The notes under the pieces were generated by a model. That model saw only the letters and a program-made list of their open reading frames with translations. It made no database searches and was not told where the DNA came from. A program made the position numbers and the translations under genes. From the NCBI RefSeq assembly GCF_038432375.1, contig NZ_JBCAUS010000007.1, forward strand, positions 248,001 to 312,000: a DNA stretch of 64,000 nucleotides. Reading direction: 5' to 3'. The DNA is from Methanococcoides sp. LMO-2 (GTDB taxonomy: Archaea; Halobacteriota; Methanosarcinia; Methanosarcinales; Methanosarcinaceae). How positions within the stretch are numbered: position 1 is the stretch's first letter; each line of letters opens with the position of its first letter. Shown piece by piece: positions 17,354 through 25,995 of the stretch.

Positions 17354-17384
17354 AAATCACTTTAAGATAAAGGATGTTGATAAC

Positions 17385-18989
17385 ATGGAGATACTACTGA
17401 GCACAACGATCGATACCTTAATGGTGATCGGTCTGACAGCAGCCTTTCTTTTTTCTGATATCGCTATCCGTCATAACCTGAAGATGGACCTTACAGGTAT
17501 CGGTCCGGATCTTGCGATAGGAGCATTCTCGATCCAGATATCGGTAATAGCCGCACTGCTCACAGGCAAGGTTACACCGGATATAGCCAATGACAGTATT
17601 CTTCTCGTCCTTTTTGGATCCCTCTGGGCAACAACAATGTGGCAAAGCTCAAAAAAGAAAGTTTTCGGCCACACGCTCTCATTCATGATCGGGACCATCA
17701 TCCTGACAATTGCAGTAGCTAACCTGCTGGGACTTCATGAACCTCCCATACTTGGACTTCTGGTAGCAGTTGCAGTAGTGCTGGGTTTCATCGGCTCCGT
17801 CCTAACAAAGAACCTCTACAATGAATCCATTTCCAGAAAGTTCGACTATATGCTGGGCAGGGTCACAGCCTACGATGTTATCGAGATCACCTCAAAACAA
17901 AGCTCAAAGGATGCAGATGATCCACTGTCTCCGGCAGTTGACAGCATCCGTTGCGCTATCAGGAACAACGATGAGAAAAGATACACAGCAGGACTGCGGA
18001 AGATCACAACAATCTCTCAGAACTTCATGACAGGTTCAAAGGAGACTACAGATATTTCCAGGCATGTGAATGCACATTTGCTGGAAATGGGATTGATCGC
18101 AATGGAAAAAAAGGGCAGTGCAACAAAAGAAATTATCAGTTCCATAGGAAGCATAGGCGTCTCAGCTTCAGATCATGGAAGCCAGAATGGTGCTGTTTCA
18201 TCAATTGCCACCATCGGATCCCTTTTCGCAGCTTCAAAAAGAAAGAACAAAACAGACGTACAGCACTATTTTGTTGAAGCTACAGGCGCTGTCACGCGGA
18301 CGGCTGCTAACCATAAGCAGGAAGCTACTGTAGAGAAAGGACTTGTCCTGCTCAAAGAGATAGCTGATCATGCTGCATTCTCAGGTGACTCTTCCACAAT
18401 GACAGCTGTGAAGGAAGAACTGGTTGAACTTGCAAGAATAGCAGTGAATAAGGAACAGACAAACTACCTCAGGCCGATCGTACTCACAATGCGTGATATC
18501 GGTACCAGAACCCTGAGACTGGAAGGCAGTGAAAGGCAGGAATCCTTCAGGAAACTTATGGACTCCTTCAGGAGAATGGGTAAGTTCATGGCCGGTAGGG
18601 ACCTGCTGGAAACAACATGGGCAATGAGCGACCTGGGAATAGCAGCCTCACGGGAACATCTGGAAAATGAGACCCTGAGAAGCATAAAGGAGCTTGAAGA
18701 GGTCGGGATCACAGCTCTCAAAGGAAGTTCTGATGGAAATCCTGACAAGATAGCTGATGAGATCGTACACCAGGTCATTATTTCACTTCAGGAGATATGT
18801 GTCTCTTCCATGCGTTCTGAGCTCACAGCAGCTGTAAGTGCAGTTGGATCTGCCTTTTCGGGAATGGAGAAGTACGATGAAGCCGCCATTCTGGTACAGG
18901 ATGCTGTAATGGACATTGGGGAATACAGGACAGGCGAGGAGAAGCTTTACAAGATCTTTTTAGAAAAATATGGTGGGGAAGCTTACTGA
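17385..18989 (+). CDS. Membrane protein with large helical cytoplasmic domain, unknown function
   Basis: I chose the ATG at 17385, giving 534 residues, because it follows the stop of the channel gene and starts a clean membrane segment; longer starts overlap the channel. About five hydrophobic segments occupy residues 1-145. The rest is soluble, with repeated helical units containing motifs such as ISSIGSIGVSA, SSIATIGSLFA and MRDIGTRTL, which look like HEAT or armadillo-type repeats. No catalytic motif was seen. Its position behind the potassium channel suggests a linked role, which is inference. Confidence 0.65.
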   Translation: MEILLSTTIDTLMVIGLTAAFLFSDIAIRHNLKMDLTGIGPDLAIGAFSIQISVIAALLTGKVTPDIANDSILLVLFGSLWATTMWQSSKKKVFGHTLSFMIGTIILTIAVANLLGLHEPPILGLLVAVAVVLGFIGSVLTKNLYNESISRKFDYMLGRVTAYDVIEITSKQSSKDADDPLSPAVDSIRCAIRNNDEKRYTAGLRKITTISQNFMTGSKETTDISRHVNAHLLEMGLIAMEKKGSATKEIISSIGSIGVSASDHGSQNGAVSSIATIGSLFAASKRKNKTDVQHYFVEATGAVTRTAANHKQEATVEKGLVLLKEIADHAAFSGDSSTMTAVKEELVELARIAVNKEQTNYLRPIVLTMRDIGTRTLRLEGSERQESFRKLMDSFRRMGKFMAGRDLLETTWAMSDLGIAASREHLENETLRSIKELEEVGITALKGSSDGNPDKIADEIVHQVIISLQEICVSSMRSELTAAVSAVGSAFSGMEKYDEAAILVQDAVMDIGEYRTGEEKLYKIFLEKYGGEAY

Positions 18990-19070
18990 CTTCTACCTGA
19001 CACTTCTCAGATTACGGATTTTCTGATACCTAACATAAGGCGTATATCTTTGAAAATAAGATAATATATC

Positions 19071-19472
19071 ATGGAATCCTCGAACGACATTTCACTTATA
19101 GCCCCGTGCGGGATGAACTGTGGCATCTGCACGGCTTACCTGAGGGATAAGAACAAGTGTCCCAGTTGCAGAGGATTAGATGCTACTAACTCCAAATGCA
19201 AACAGATCAGGCATTGTCCTACTTTTGAAAACGGCAGGGCACAATTCTGTTTTGAGTGTAAAAAGTTCCCCTGTCGCAGATTGAGACAATTAGATGAGAG
19301 ATATCGAACCAAATACCATATGAGCATGATCGAAAATCTCGAATATATCAAAAAATTCGGTTTAAAAGAATTTGTTGCAAATGAAAAGATGAGATGGACC
19401 TGTCCTGAATGCGGGGGAACTATTTGTGTGCATGGGGGAGCTTGTTCCAGCTGTGGAAAAAAGAAAGAATGA
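19071..19472 (+). CDS. DUF3795 domain protein, cysteine-rich
   Basis: The 133-residue protein carries the DUF3795 signature: CGMNCGICTAYLRDKNKCPSC near residue 12, then C.IRHC, CFECKKFPC near residue 63, and a C-terminal CPECGG...CSSCG pair. The 14 or so cysteines suggest zinc or iron-sulfur binding. The function of the family is unknown. A TATA-like ATAATATATC lies immediately before the ATG, so the promoter, if any, is farther upstream. Confidence 0.85.
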   Translation: MESSNDISLIAPCGMNCGICTAYLRDKNKCPSCRGLDATNSKCKQIRHCPTFENGRAQFCFECKKFPCRRLRQLDERYRTKYHMSMIENLEYIKKFGLKEFVANEKMRWTCPECGGTICVHGGACSSCGKKKE

Positions 19473-19534
19473 GTTCTTTGAAATGCAAAGATCTGACATT
19501 TGACCTAATAATATGTTAATCGCTATGGACATAA

Positions 19535-19590
19535 CATATATGTATTGTAATAGTCTTCTAAACCATACTAAATAATCAATTATGTAGGTG
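19535..19590 (+). promoter_or_regulatory. ftr promoter and ribosome binding site
   Basis: CATATATGTA (about 19535-19544) is a good box A. Transcription should start near 19565, giving a leader of about 30 bases that contains AGGTG (19586-19590), 5 bases before the ATG. Confidence 0.5.
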
Positions 19591-19595
19591 TATTA

Positions 19596-20489
19596 ATGGA
19601 ACTTAACGGAGTAGAGATCGAAGATACGTTCGCAGAGGCCTTCCCAATCAAGATGGCACGTGTACTGATCACAGCCGCAACAATGCGCTGGGCAACAGTT
19701 GCAGCTCAGGAAGCAACCGGGTTCGGAACATCCGTCATTGGATGCCCTGCTGAAGCTGGCATTGAAATGTTCGTAGACGGTAGTGAAACACCAGACGGCA
19801 GACCAGGTGTTTACATCCAGATCTACACCTTCGGATACAAGTCACTTGAAGGTCAGCTCCTTGAGCGCATTGGCCAGTGTGTCCTCACAGCACCAACAAC
19901 AGCAGTGTTCAACGGTTTCCCTGATGCAGAGAAGCAGTTCGACACCGGGAACAAGCTCAGGTACTTCGCAGACGGAACAGAGTCCCAGACCGAGGTCGGC
20001 GGCCGCAAGATGCACGTGATCCCAATGATGGAGGGTGACTTCCTTGTGGAGGATTCCCTTGGTGCTATCGAAGCTATTGCAGGTGGAAACTTCTTCATTT
20101 TCGCAGACTCACAGATGAACGCTCTTACCGCAGCAGAGAATGCAGTTGATTCTATCCAGGCTGTCGAGGGTGTAGTCACACCATTCCCAGGCGGAATCGT
20201 CGCAAGTGGTTCCAAGGCAGGAGCAAACAAGTACAAGTTCCTCAAGGCAACAGCTAACGAGAAGTTCTGCCCAAGCATCAAGGACACAGTAGAAGGTTCA
20301 GAGATCCCTGCAGACGTCAACTGTGTCTATGAGATCGTCATCAACGGTGTAGATGCAGACGCTATCAACGAGGCAATGGCAGCAGGTGTCGAAGCAGCTG
20401 TAAATGTCCCAGGTGTCAAGAAGATTACCGCAGGTAACTACGGCGGAAACCTCGGACCACACAAGTTCAACCTTCACGACCTTTTCTAA
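19596..20489 (+). CDS. ftr: Formylmethanofuran:tetrahydromethanopterin formyltransferase
   Basis: The 297-residue enzyme transfers the formyl group between methanofuran and tetrahydromethanopterin (sarcinapterin). The step belongs to CO2 reduction and, in methylotrophic methanogens, to methyl oxidation. Its length and sequence (start [21 protein letters not shown]-terminal [17 protein letters not shown]) match Ftr throughout. The gene stands alone with its own promoter and is followed by a T-rich terminator. Codon use is strongly biased (many GCA, CTC and AAG), as expected of a highly expressed gene. The genome may hold another copy within an fmd or fwd operon. Confidence 0.96.
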   Translation: MELNGVEIEDTFAEAFPIKMARVLITAATMRWATVAAQEATGFGTSVIGCPAEAGIEMFVDGSETPDGRPGVYIQIYTFGYKSLEGQLLERIGQCVLTAPTTAVFNGFPDAEKQFDTGNKLRYFADGTESQTEVGGRKMHVIPMMEGDFLVEDSLGAIEAIAGGNFFIFADSQMNALTAAENAVDSIQAVEGVVTPFPGGIVASGSKAGANKYKFLKATANEKFCPSIKDTVEGSEIPADVNCVYEIVINGVDADAINEAMAAGVEAAVNVPGVKKITAGNYGGNLGPHKFNLHDLF

Positions 20490-20496
20490 GGTCGCC

Positions 20497-20516
20497 ATTT
20501 TTTTCTTTTCTCTTTT
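20497..20516 (+). terminator. T-rich terminator after ftr
   Basis: A run of T-tracts directly follows the ftr stop codon, without a strong hairpin, the usual archaeal form. Confidence 0.5.
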
Positions 20517-20614
20517 TGTATCTTATTTTCAATTTTAACCGGATTTAATTAATTTCAACACACAACGTCTTTACCAGACACATCAATAACAATTATTCAC
20601 AAAAAGGTGAGAGC

Positions 20615-21202
20615 ATGCAGGAGTACCTCCGTCACACTGAGATAATCGACTGGAAACACCCGGAAGTTGAAAAACTGGCAAAAGAGCTTGCATCCGATCT
20701 TGACGATCCTGTTGAAATAACAGGTAAATGCTTTGAATGGGTAAGGGACGAGATATATCACAGCCATGACCACTGCATGAACCCCATCACGCTGAAAGCT
20801 TCCGAAGTGCTTTCAGCAGGAACCGGATACTGTTATGCCAAAAGCCATCTTCTGGCAGCCTTATTAAGGGCCAACGACATTCCCACCGGCTTTTGTTACC
20901 AGCGCCTGAGCAGGGATGAAGATGGGGAACCCTTCTGCCTTCACGGACTGAACGCTGTCTTCCTGCCTGAGATCGGATGGCTTCGCATCGACGCAAGGGG
21001 CAACAAAAAAAGTATCGACACGAAGTACAACCCACCGGAAGAATCAATCGCATACGAAATAAAGATCAAGGGCGAAGCTGATCTACCAGAGATCTGGGCA
21101 GACCCGTTACCTGTTATTGTTGAATTACTGACAAAATACGACAATTATGAAAACGTATGGGAGAATCTTCCTGATATCCCATTGATACGAGACTGGTCAT
21201 AA
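20615..21202 (+). CDS. Transglutaminase-like (papain-fold) protein
   Basis: The 195-residue cytoplasmic protein has the catalytic triad of the transglutaminase-like superfamily: Cys73 in GTGYCYAKS, His110 in CLHGLNAVFL and Asp126 in LRIDARGN. Archaeal members are probably peptidases or amidohydrolases; the substrate is unknown. AAAGGTGAGAGC immediately upstream provides a ribosome binding site. The gene is convergent with the TraB-family gene. Confidence 0.88.
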   Translation: MQEYLRHTEIIDWKHPEVEKLAKELASDLDDPVEITGKCFEWVRDEIYHSHDHCMNPITLKASEVLSAGTGYCYAKSHLLAALLRANDIPTGFCYQRLSRDEDGEPFCLHGLNAVFLPEIGWLRIDARGNKKSIDTKYNPPEESIAYEIKIKGEADLPEIWADPLPVIVELLTKYDNYENVWENLPDIPLIRDWS

Positions 21203-21268
21203 GTGATGGATCGATCACAAAAATACAGACCTGGAAAGTAATAAAAAATAATAAGGCAACAGGCCACT

Positions 21269-22663
21269 TCAAAGACCTATCGCCATAAGACCTGTATTGA
21301 TAACTTCCCTTGGATCGATACCCGCTACCTGCATCATCACATAAACACCTATGAATGTACCGATGGTGCTTCCGATATTTGCAAGTGCTGCAACCATGAT
21401 CACGCGGAAGAAATTATTCTCCTGAAGCTCTTTGAAGCTTTCCAGTTTGACCATTTCCTTCAGGTCTGCAGTTGTAGGGTTCCTCTGCTTGGCCTCCATA
21501 AGTCCTGCGAACCATCCCGCTGCCATCATCGGATTCAGGGATGTCAGCCATGCCACAAGGAAAGCAGTGATCACCGAATACGGATGCCCTTTTGCAAGAG
21601 CGGCTCCGATGGAACTTAAGATACCGTTTATGATGAACCACCAGCCAAAGGCCAGCAGTAAGAGCTCAATTGGTGTGCCTGACATTATCAGTAGCAGGAA
21701 TGTTGCAAGTGCTATGCCCACGATACCAATTCCGATGATCTTCATGAAATTGAAGCGCTTCTGCGGGAGCTCGGTAAGTGAGGACATCGGAGGTATGGAC
21801 TTCGGGTCCTTGAGATATTTCTCAACTCCGGTCTTGTGTCCAGCGCCAAGTACTGCAACGATCTTCTTGTTGCCTCCTCTGGCAGTCCTGATAAGGTTTC
21901 CTGCAATGTAGGCATCCCTCTCATCGATGAGAACAGCTGCAGCATTCGGGGATGCATCACGCAGCTCATCGGTGAGCATGGTCACCATATCCTGATTGGT
22001 TATATTGTCAATATCAATGCTCTTTGACGAGCCGATCCCTAAAGCAGAAGCGATGAGGGTCACAACAATGTTCAGTTTCTCGAAGAATCCCATCTTGCTC
22101 CAGAAACGCTGAAGTGTAAGCTGGATATCACGATCAACAAGAGCTATCTTCGCACCACTGGCCTCTGCAGCCTCGATGGCTGTTATCATCTCAGCACCAG
22201 GCTGGACGCCCATCTCATCACCGATCTTCTTCTGCACATAGGCAAGCAACAGGTGTACAAGGAAGTAGTAGATCTTCCCGCCACTCAGGATGTCCTTGAT
22301 AGGTACCTCTGAATCCTTGACATTACCTTTCAGTGAATCATACCTGCCCTTACAAAGTTCCACAGCAACTATGTCAGGTTTCTCACGCTCGATAGTATCA
22401 ATTACCTCGTTGACGCTCTTTTCCGAAACGTGAGCTGTTCCCACTATTATTATCTGGGAAGGCTGGGGAGTGGTTTGAAGAGCATCCGGCTGCTTTACCA
22501 TAGGAGCAAGGGAAGAAGTTTGTGAAAAAGTTGCATCCCCATGGCCTGAATAGGCCGAACCGGATACTGTATCGTAATTATAATTAGAAGCAGCATTCTG
22601 AGAATCCGTAATGACAACTTCATCAGGTTTCTCTTCTGCTGTTTTGTAAGTCATACTGTCCAT
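21269..22663 (-). CDS. TraB/PrgY family membrane protein
   Basis: The 464-residue protein has a low-complexity N-terminus of about 65 residues. A TraB domain follows, starting with IIIVGTAHVSEKSV, with Glu-rich VAVELCKGRYDSL and later AVLGAGHKTGV. Four or five membrane segments fill the C-terminal 160 residues. The GTAH...E...GxGH pattern is shared with proposed metalloproteases of the Tiki/EreA-like fold. It starts 9 bases after the stop of the M50 protease gene, so the two are probably one operon. Confidence 0.88.
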   Translation of the reverse strand: MDSMTYKTAEEKPDEVVITDSQNAASNYNYDTVSGSAYSGHGDATFSQTSSLAPMVKQPDALQTTPQPSQIIIVGTAHVSEKSVNEVIDTIEREKPDIVAVELCKGRYDSLKGNVKDSEVPIKDILSGGKIYYFLVHLLLAYVQKKIGDEMGVQPGAEMITAIEAAEASGAKIALVDRDIQLTLQRFWSKMGFFEKLNIVVTLIASALGIGSSKSIDIDNITNQDMVTMLTDELRDASPNAAAVLIDERDAYIAGNLIRTARGGNKKIVAVLGAGHKTGVEKYLKDPKSIPPMSSLTELPQKRFNFMKIIGIGIVGIALATFLLLIMSGTPIELLLLAFGWWFIINGILSSIGAALAKGHPYSVITAFLVAWLTSLNPMMAAGWFAGLMEAKQRNPTTADLKEMVKLESFKELQENNFFRVIMVAALANIGSTIGTFIGVYVMMQVAGIDPREVINTGLMAIGL

Positions 22664-22671
22664 TTTCTATA

Positions 22672-23775
22672 TCACTCGCTCAATAACATCATAGTATGCA
22701 TCAGGTCGGTCCTCGAAAGGATACCGCTCACTGATCCATTTTCATCGACCACCAGTAACCTCCCAATATTGTTGGAGGTCAGCAGCTTGAAAGCATCTGC
22801 GGCGGTCGCCTCTTTTGATATTGTCACAATATCCTTTGACATAACATCGGACACCAGTACACTGTACCTGTCCAGAGGCATAACTTTGCGTACATCTGTA
22901 AATGTAATGATACCTTTTAAAGTGTTGTGTTCTATGACAGGATAACCCATATGTTTTTTCTCGAACATGAAATGGGTAAGGTCTTCTATTGTCAGTGACG
23001 GTTCTACGGAAACAATATCTTTGCTCATGACATCACTAACTGGCACCTTTTCAAGGGTTACAGTAACAGCTGTGGACCTATCCTCACCTGATGCACCCAT
23101 GTAAACGAAGATAGCGATAAGGATCAGCCAGGGGTTCCAGGGGTTTGACAGCAGACCAAGCAGGCCAAGCAGGAAAGCGAACATTTTTCCAACACCTGCT
23201 GCTGCGTGGGTTGCCTGTATATATGTCATCCTTCTTGCAAACCATGCACGAAGTATGCGTCCACCATCCATCGGGAAGGCCGGTAGCAGGTTGAACATAC
23301 CGAGAACGATATTGATCGAACCAAGTAACTGCATCATCCTGAATATCAATGAATCAGCAAAACCGGTAATAACACCAGCCACTACAAAATTGATAAGTAG
23401 CAGTGAACCACCGATGATGAAACTGACCAGAGGTCCTGCAAAGGCCATCTTTGCCTCCTGCATGGGATCCCTTGGGATTTCTTCCATGGAAGAGACGCCG
23501 CCTATCAGGAATAATGTGATATCTGTAATATTGACACCATACTTCTTTGCAAGATAGGAATGTCCCAGCTCATGAAGCAGGACGCAGGCAAAAAGAAGGA
23601 CAGTTGTCAAAAACGAAAGTAAGTATCCCAATGTTGCCGGAACCACATCATTAAATCCATATGGTGCCGGGTTCATGGCAAAAATAAATGCAAATAGAGG
23701 AAGCACTATAAGAAACGTTATGTGTATCTTGATGGGAATACCTATAATAGTACCAATTTTAAAAGAATTTGCCAT
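22672..23775 (-). CDS. Site-2-type M50 intramembrane metalloprotease with CBS domains
   Basis: The 367-residue membrane protein carries the zinc site HELGH (68-72) in a membrane helix and a second site PMDGGR near residue 170. Two CBS domains fill residues 245-365 (for example SDVMSKDIVSVEP and SDVMSKDIVTISK). CBS pairs usually bind adenine nucleotides, so energy state may set protease activity. It lies upstream of the TraB-like gene in a likely two-gene operon. Confidence 0.92.
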   Translation of the reverse strand: MANSFKIGTIIGIPIKIHITFLIVLPLFAFIFAMNPAPYGFNDVVPATLGYLLSFLTTVLLFACVLLHELGHSYLAKKYGVNITDITLFLIGGVSSMEEIPRDPMQEAKMAFAGPLVSFIIGGSLLLINFVVAGVITGFADSLIFRMMQLLGSINIVLGMFNLLPAFPMDGGRILRAWFARRMTYIQATHAAAGVGKMFAFLLGLLGLLSNPWNPWLILIAIFVYMGASGEDRSTAVTVTLEKVPVSDVMSKDIVSVEPSLTIEDLTHFMFEKKHMGYPVIEHNTLKGIITFTDVRKVMPLDRYSVLVSDVMSKDIVTISKEATAADAFKLLTSNNIGRLLVVDENGSVSGILSRTDLMHTMMLLSE

Positions 23776-23920
23776 AGATTCAAATTTCAGCTTTATTATA
23801 TATAGTATATCCGGTCAATAATCAAGGCCTTGCTAATATACATCTTCTCTTGGTCTCCGGATGGTGACATGAATTTCTATCAGTTTCCCTGAAATAATAC
23901 TTTCACCCCACTTGGCTTAA

Positions 23921-24039
23921 TGGTATATATACTCACAACATAGGTAGCATTAGTCACGGATTCGATAGGTACACGCCTTTACAAGTTTCAAGGCTAGGTG
24001 CCATCGATCCATCCCCTCAATCCGTGCACTTCTTTTTTT
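23921..24039 (+). ncRNA. Candidate structured small RNA with own promoter and terminator
   Basis: TATATATA at 23924-23931 is a box A; a transcript would start near 23953-23955. From there CACGGATT (23955-23962) pairs with AATCCGTG (24019-24026). Inside, CGAT pairs with ATCG (24003-24006), GGTAC (23968-23972) with GTGCC (23998-24002), and GCCTT (23975-23979) with AAGGC (23990-23994) around a 10-base loop. The C-rich strand 24007-24018 stays single-stranded. A run of seven T (24033-24039) follows. The gap is 298 bases between two minus-strand genes and has no coding frame. I do not recognise the RNA family. Confidence 0.6.
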
Positions 24040-24073
24040 AAAATTAGCAGATCAAAAGAAGGTCAGATAAGTC

Positions 24074-25210
24074 TCAGACCAGTTTTTCAAGATCAGCAAG
24101 GAAAAGTTCTATTGTATTATTATCAATGTGAGGCATGATTACCAGGCGTAGAGCACGAGGATTCCTTGTTATGGAAACATGCCAGCCAAAATCATCCAGC
24201 AATTTTTTTCTGACATCATCGGCCTGAGGGACGTTAAGAGCTACTATGTTCATGACAGGATCAATGACAGTTTCAATTCCCAGTGCTTTAGCACCTGAAA
24301 CGATCTCTCTGGTCTGTTCCATACATTGATCTACCACACTTCTGTAGCCTTCACGCCCGAGATGTTTCATCACAGCATATGTGGAAGCCACGGATGCACC
24401 ACTTCTTGTGCCGGTTAATGAATACTGTTTATTGATACTTAGATAGGGAGTATGGATCTCAAGATCATCCAGGTATTCAGGTTCCCTGAATAACAAACCT
24501 CCTGAAGGAATGGTGCTTAAACCCATCTTGTGAGGATCGATCGTCATTGAAGTTACTCCTTCAACTTCGAAATCATAATGGTATTCCATATCCATGAAAG
24601 GAAGGATGAAACCGCCAAATGCACCATCAACATGAAGGAAAAAATCTCTGTCAAGAGCAATTTCCGAAAGACTTTCAATTGGATCTATCTGGCCGAATTC
24701 GGTTGTTCCTGCGATACCAACAAGACCTATTGTGTTATCATCTATCAGTGAGACTACTGAATTAAGATCAACCTTAAGAGTATTGTCAAGGGAAGCTTTT
24801 CTTATTTCGATCCCTGAAAGGTCTGCAACCTTGTCAAAAGAGAAATGTGCAGATTCCGGCATTACAACATTAGGATGGTTAATGTCACGCCTGGCATTTA
24901 CCATAGACCTTATTGCCTGTATATTGGATTCAGTACCACCGGTCGTTAAATAACCGCATTTTTCAGGACTGTTATTGTGATGTAAAAGGGAACCAAACAT
25001 TTTCAGGACTTCTTTTTCAAGACCATATGTTCCCGGGAAAAGACCGGGGTCTCCCATGTTTGCTTCAATGAATTGAGTATGGGCTAAAACTGCAATTTCA
25101 TGTGGATAAGTACACATGGAACTTAAGACACGATCATAACTTGTATCTTCTGATTTTGCGTTTTTCAAAATTGAAAGTATATGTTCTCTGGATATTCCGG
25201 TTTCTTCCAT
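24074..25210 (-). CDS. mfnA: L-tyrosine (or L-aspartate) decarboxylase, methanofuran biosynthesis
   Basis: The 378-residue pyridoxal-phosphate enzyme decarboxylates tyrosine to tyramine for methanofuran, and in some archaea aspartate to beta-alanine for coenzyme A. The phosphate-binding TGGTESN motif, HFSFDK, and Lys228 in TIDPHKMG (the Schiff-base lysine) are present, and the length fits MfnA. The start region is AT-rich and borders the replication origin. Confidence 0.94.
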   Translation of the reverse strand: MEETGISREHILSILKNAKSEDTSYDRVLSSMCTYPHEIAVLAHTQFIEANMGDPGLFPGTYGLEKEVLKMFGSLLHHNNSPEKCGYLTTGGTESNIQAIRSMVNARRDINHPNVVMPESAHFSFDKVADLSGIEIRKASLDNTLKVDLNSVVSLIDDNTIGLVGIAGTTEFGQIDPIESLSEIALDRDFFLHVDGAFGGFILPFMDMEYHYDFEVEGVTSMTIDPHKMGLSTIPSGGLLFREPEYLDDLEIHTPYLSINKQYSLTGTRSGASVASTYAVMKHLGREGYRSVVDQCMEQTREIVSGAKALGIETVIDPVMNIVALNVPQADDVRKKLLDDFGWHVSITRNPRALRLVIMPHIDNNTIELFLADLEKLV

Positions 25211-25371
25211 GAATTCTCGCTTAATAGAACATAGAACCTGTTTAAAACAATTTTGTTCAACTTTTTTGTGGCTTAAAAAATGTTATAGTTCTAAATTTTA
25301 CTAAATTTTATTTTTTATTTAATTTTATTTTTTATCAGCTCTACTTTTTTACATATTTAATATGATCATGA

Positions 25372-25398
25372 GGGTCACCCCATTGTTTCGACTGGAAT
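25372..25398 (-). promoter_or_regulatory. Origin recognition box, reverse
   Basis: On the minus strand it reads TTCCAGTCGAAACAATGGGG followed by TGACCC, matching the archaeal pattern of TTCCA-x-x-x-GAAAC with a downstream G-run. Confidence 0.75.
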
Positions 25399-25526
25399 AT
25401 TTTACTGAATTTTTGATTCTACTTTTTTTGTTTAGAGAAACCTTTATTAACTATTACTTTGATACTAGGACCACCCTCTATTTTTTTATTAATATTAAAA
25501 ATATGTTCTCATATTTTTTTTCTGCA

Positions 25527-25552
25527 CTCCAGTTGAAATCATAGGGTCACCC
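25527..25552 (+). promoter_or_regulatory. Origin recognition box, forward
   Basis: CTCCAGTTGAAATCATAGGG followed by TCACCC; the same GGGTCACC tail occurs in the reverse box at 25372. Confidence 0.7.
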
Positions 25553-25565
25553 CCCTTTATATAAT

Positions 25566-25587
25566 CTCCAAACGAAATGAAGGGGTC
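25566..25587 (+). promoter_or_regulatory. Origin recognition box, forward
   Basis: CTCCAAACGAAATGAAGGGG matches the box pattern with its G-run. A partial copy lacking the G-run, CTCCATATGAAACAAA, follows at 25592-25607. Confidence 0.7.
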
Positions 25588-25702
25588 TTTGCTCCATATG
25601 AAACAAATTAGCCTATTATTTATATAAAAAATGTTGTTATATCAAATCATATTATTTCGACTAATTGTGTTTTTTGTAATAATTTTCTGTCCCTATTTAA
25701 AG

Positions 25703-25725
25703 CTCCAATGGAAACAAAGGGGTTG
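25703..25725 (+). promoter_or_regulatory. Origin recognition box, forward (best match)
   Basis: CTCCAATGGAAACAAAGGGG is the closest match in the window to the archaeal origin recognition box, with the dyad TCCAATGGA and the G-run. Confidence 0.8.
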
Positions 25726-25995
25726 TAACCATAAGGGTTAATAAGGTACACTTCCATTGCATCGTGTGGAGAATTAAAGGGTTCACTTTCTGAATATTCA
25801 TTTGTGTTGATTATTTCATTGAATTATTCGAAAGTGAGTTTGTGTCTTTGCTAGAATATCATAACTAATAATACAATATCACAAAGGGATCCGTATCGAA
25901 TAACATTCATTTTGCATTTTAAATGCATTTTATGTCTGGTTGTAATAGATATATTCCTTATTATTTCATCACATCAGATTCATGGAAGGTTGAAA

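Larger units (their letters stand above)
25230..25990. other. Replication origin region (oriC) beside orc1/cdc6
   Basis: The 785-base gap before orc1/cdc6 is very AT-rich and has several origin recognition boxes. One box at 25372-25398 is in reverse orientation. Boxes at 25527-25552, 25566-25587 and 25703-25725 are forward, and a shorter one lies at 25592-25607. Between the reverse box and the first forward box lies an AT-rich stretch (25399-25526) suited to be the unwinding element. The inverted boxes around an AT-rich core and the adjacent initiator gene are the classical archaeal origin layout. No protein gene is supported here. Confidence 0.85.

Noticed and set aside
25362-25544. 60-codon frame inside the origin
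   Set aside because: It overlaps the origin boxes and the AT-rich unwinding element; its composition is mostly Phe, Leu and Tyr from poly-T tracts.
25912-25995. Longer N-terminus for Orc1/Cdc6
   Set aside because: The extra 28 residues are hydrophobic, lack a ribosome binding site and are not part of the family, whereas the ATG at 25996 has GGAAGGTTG upstream.
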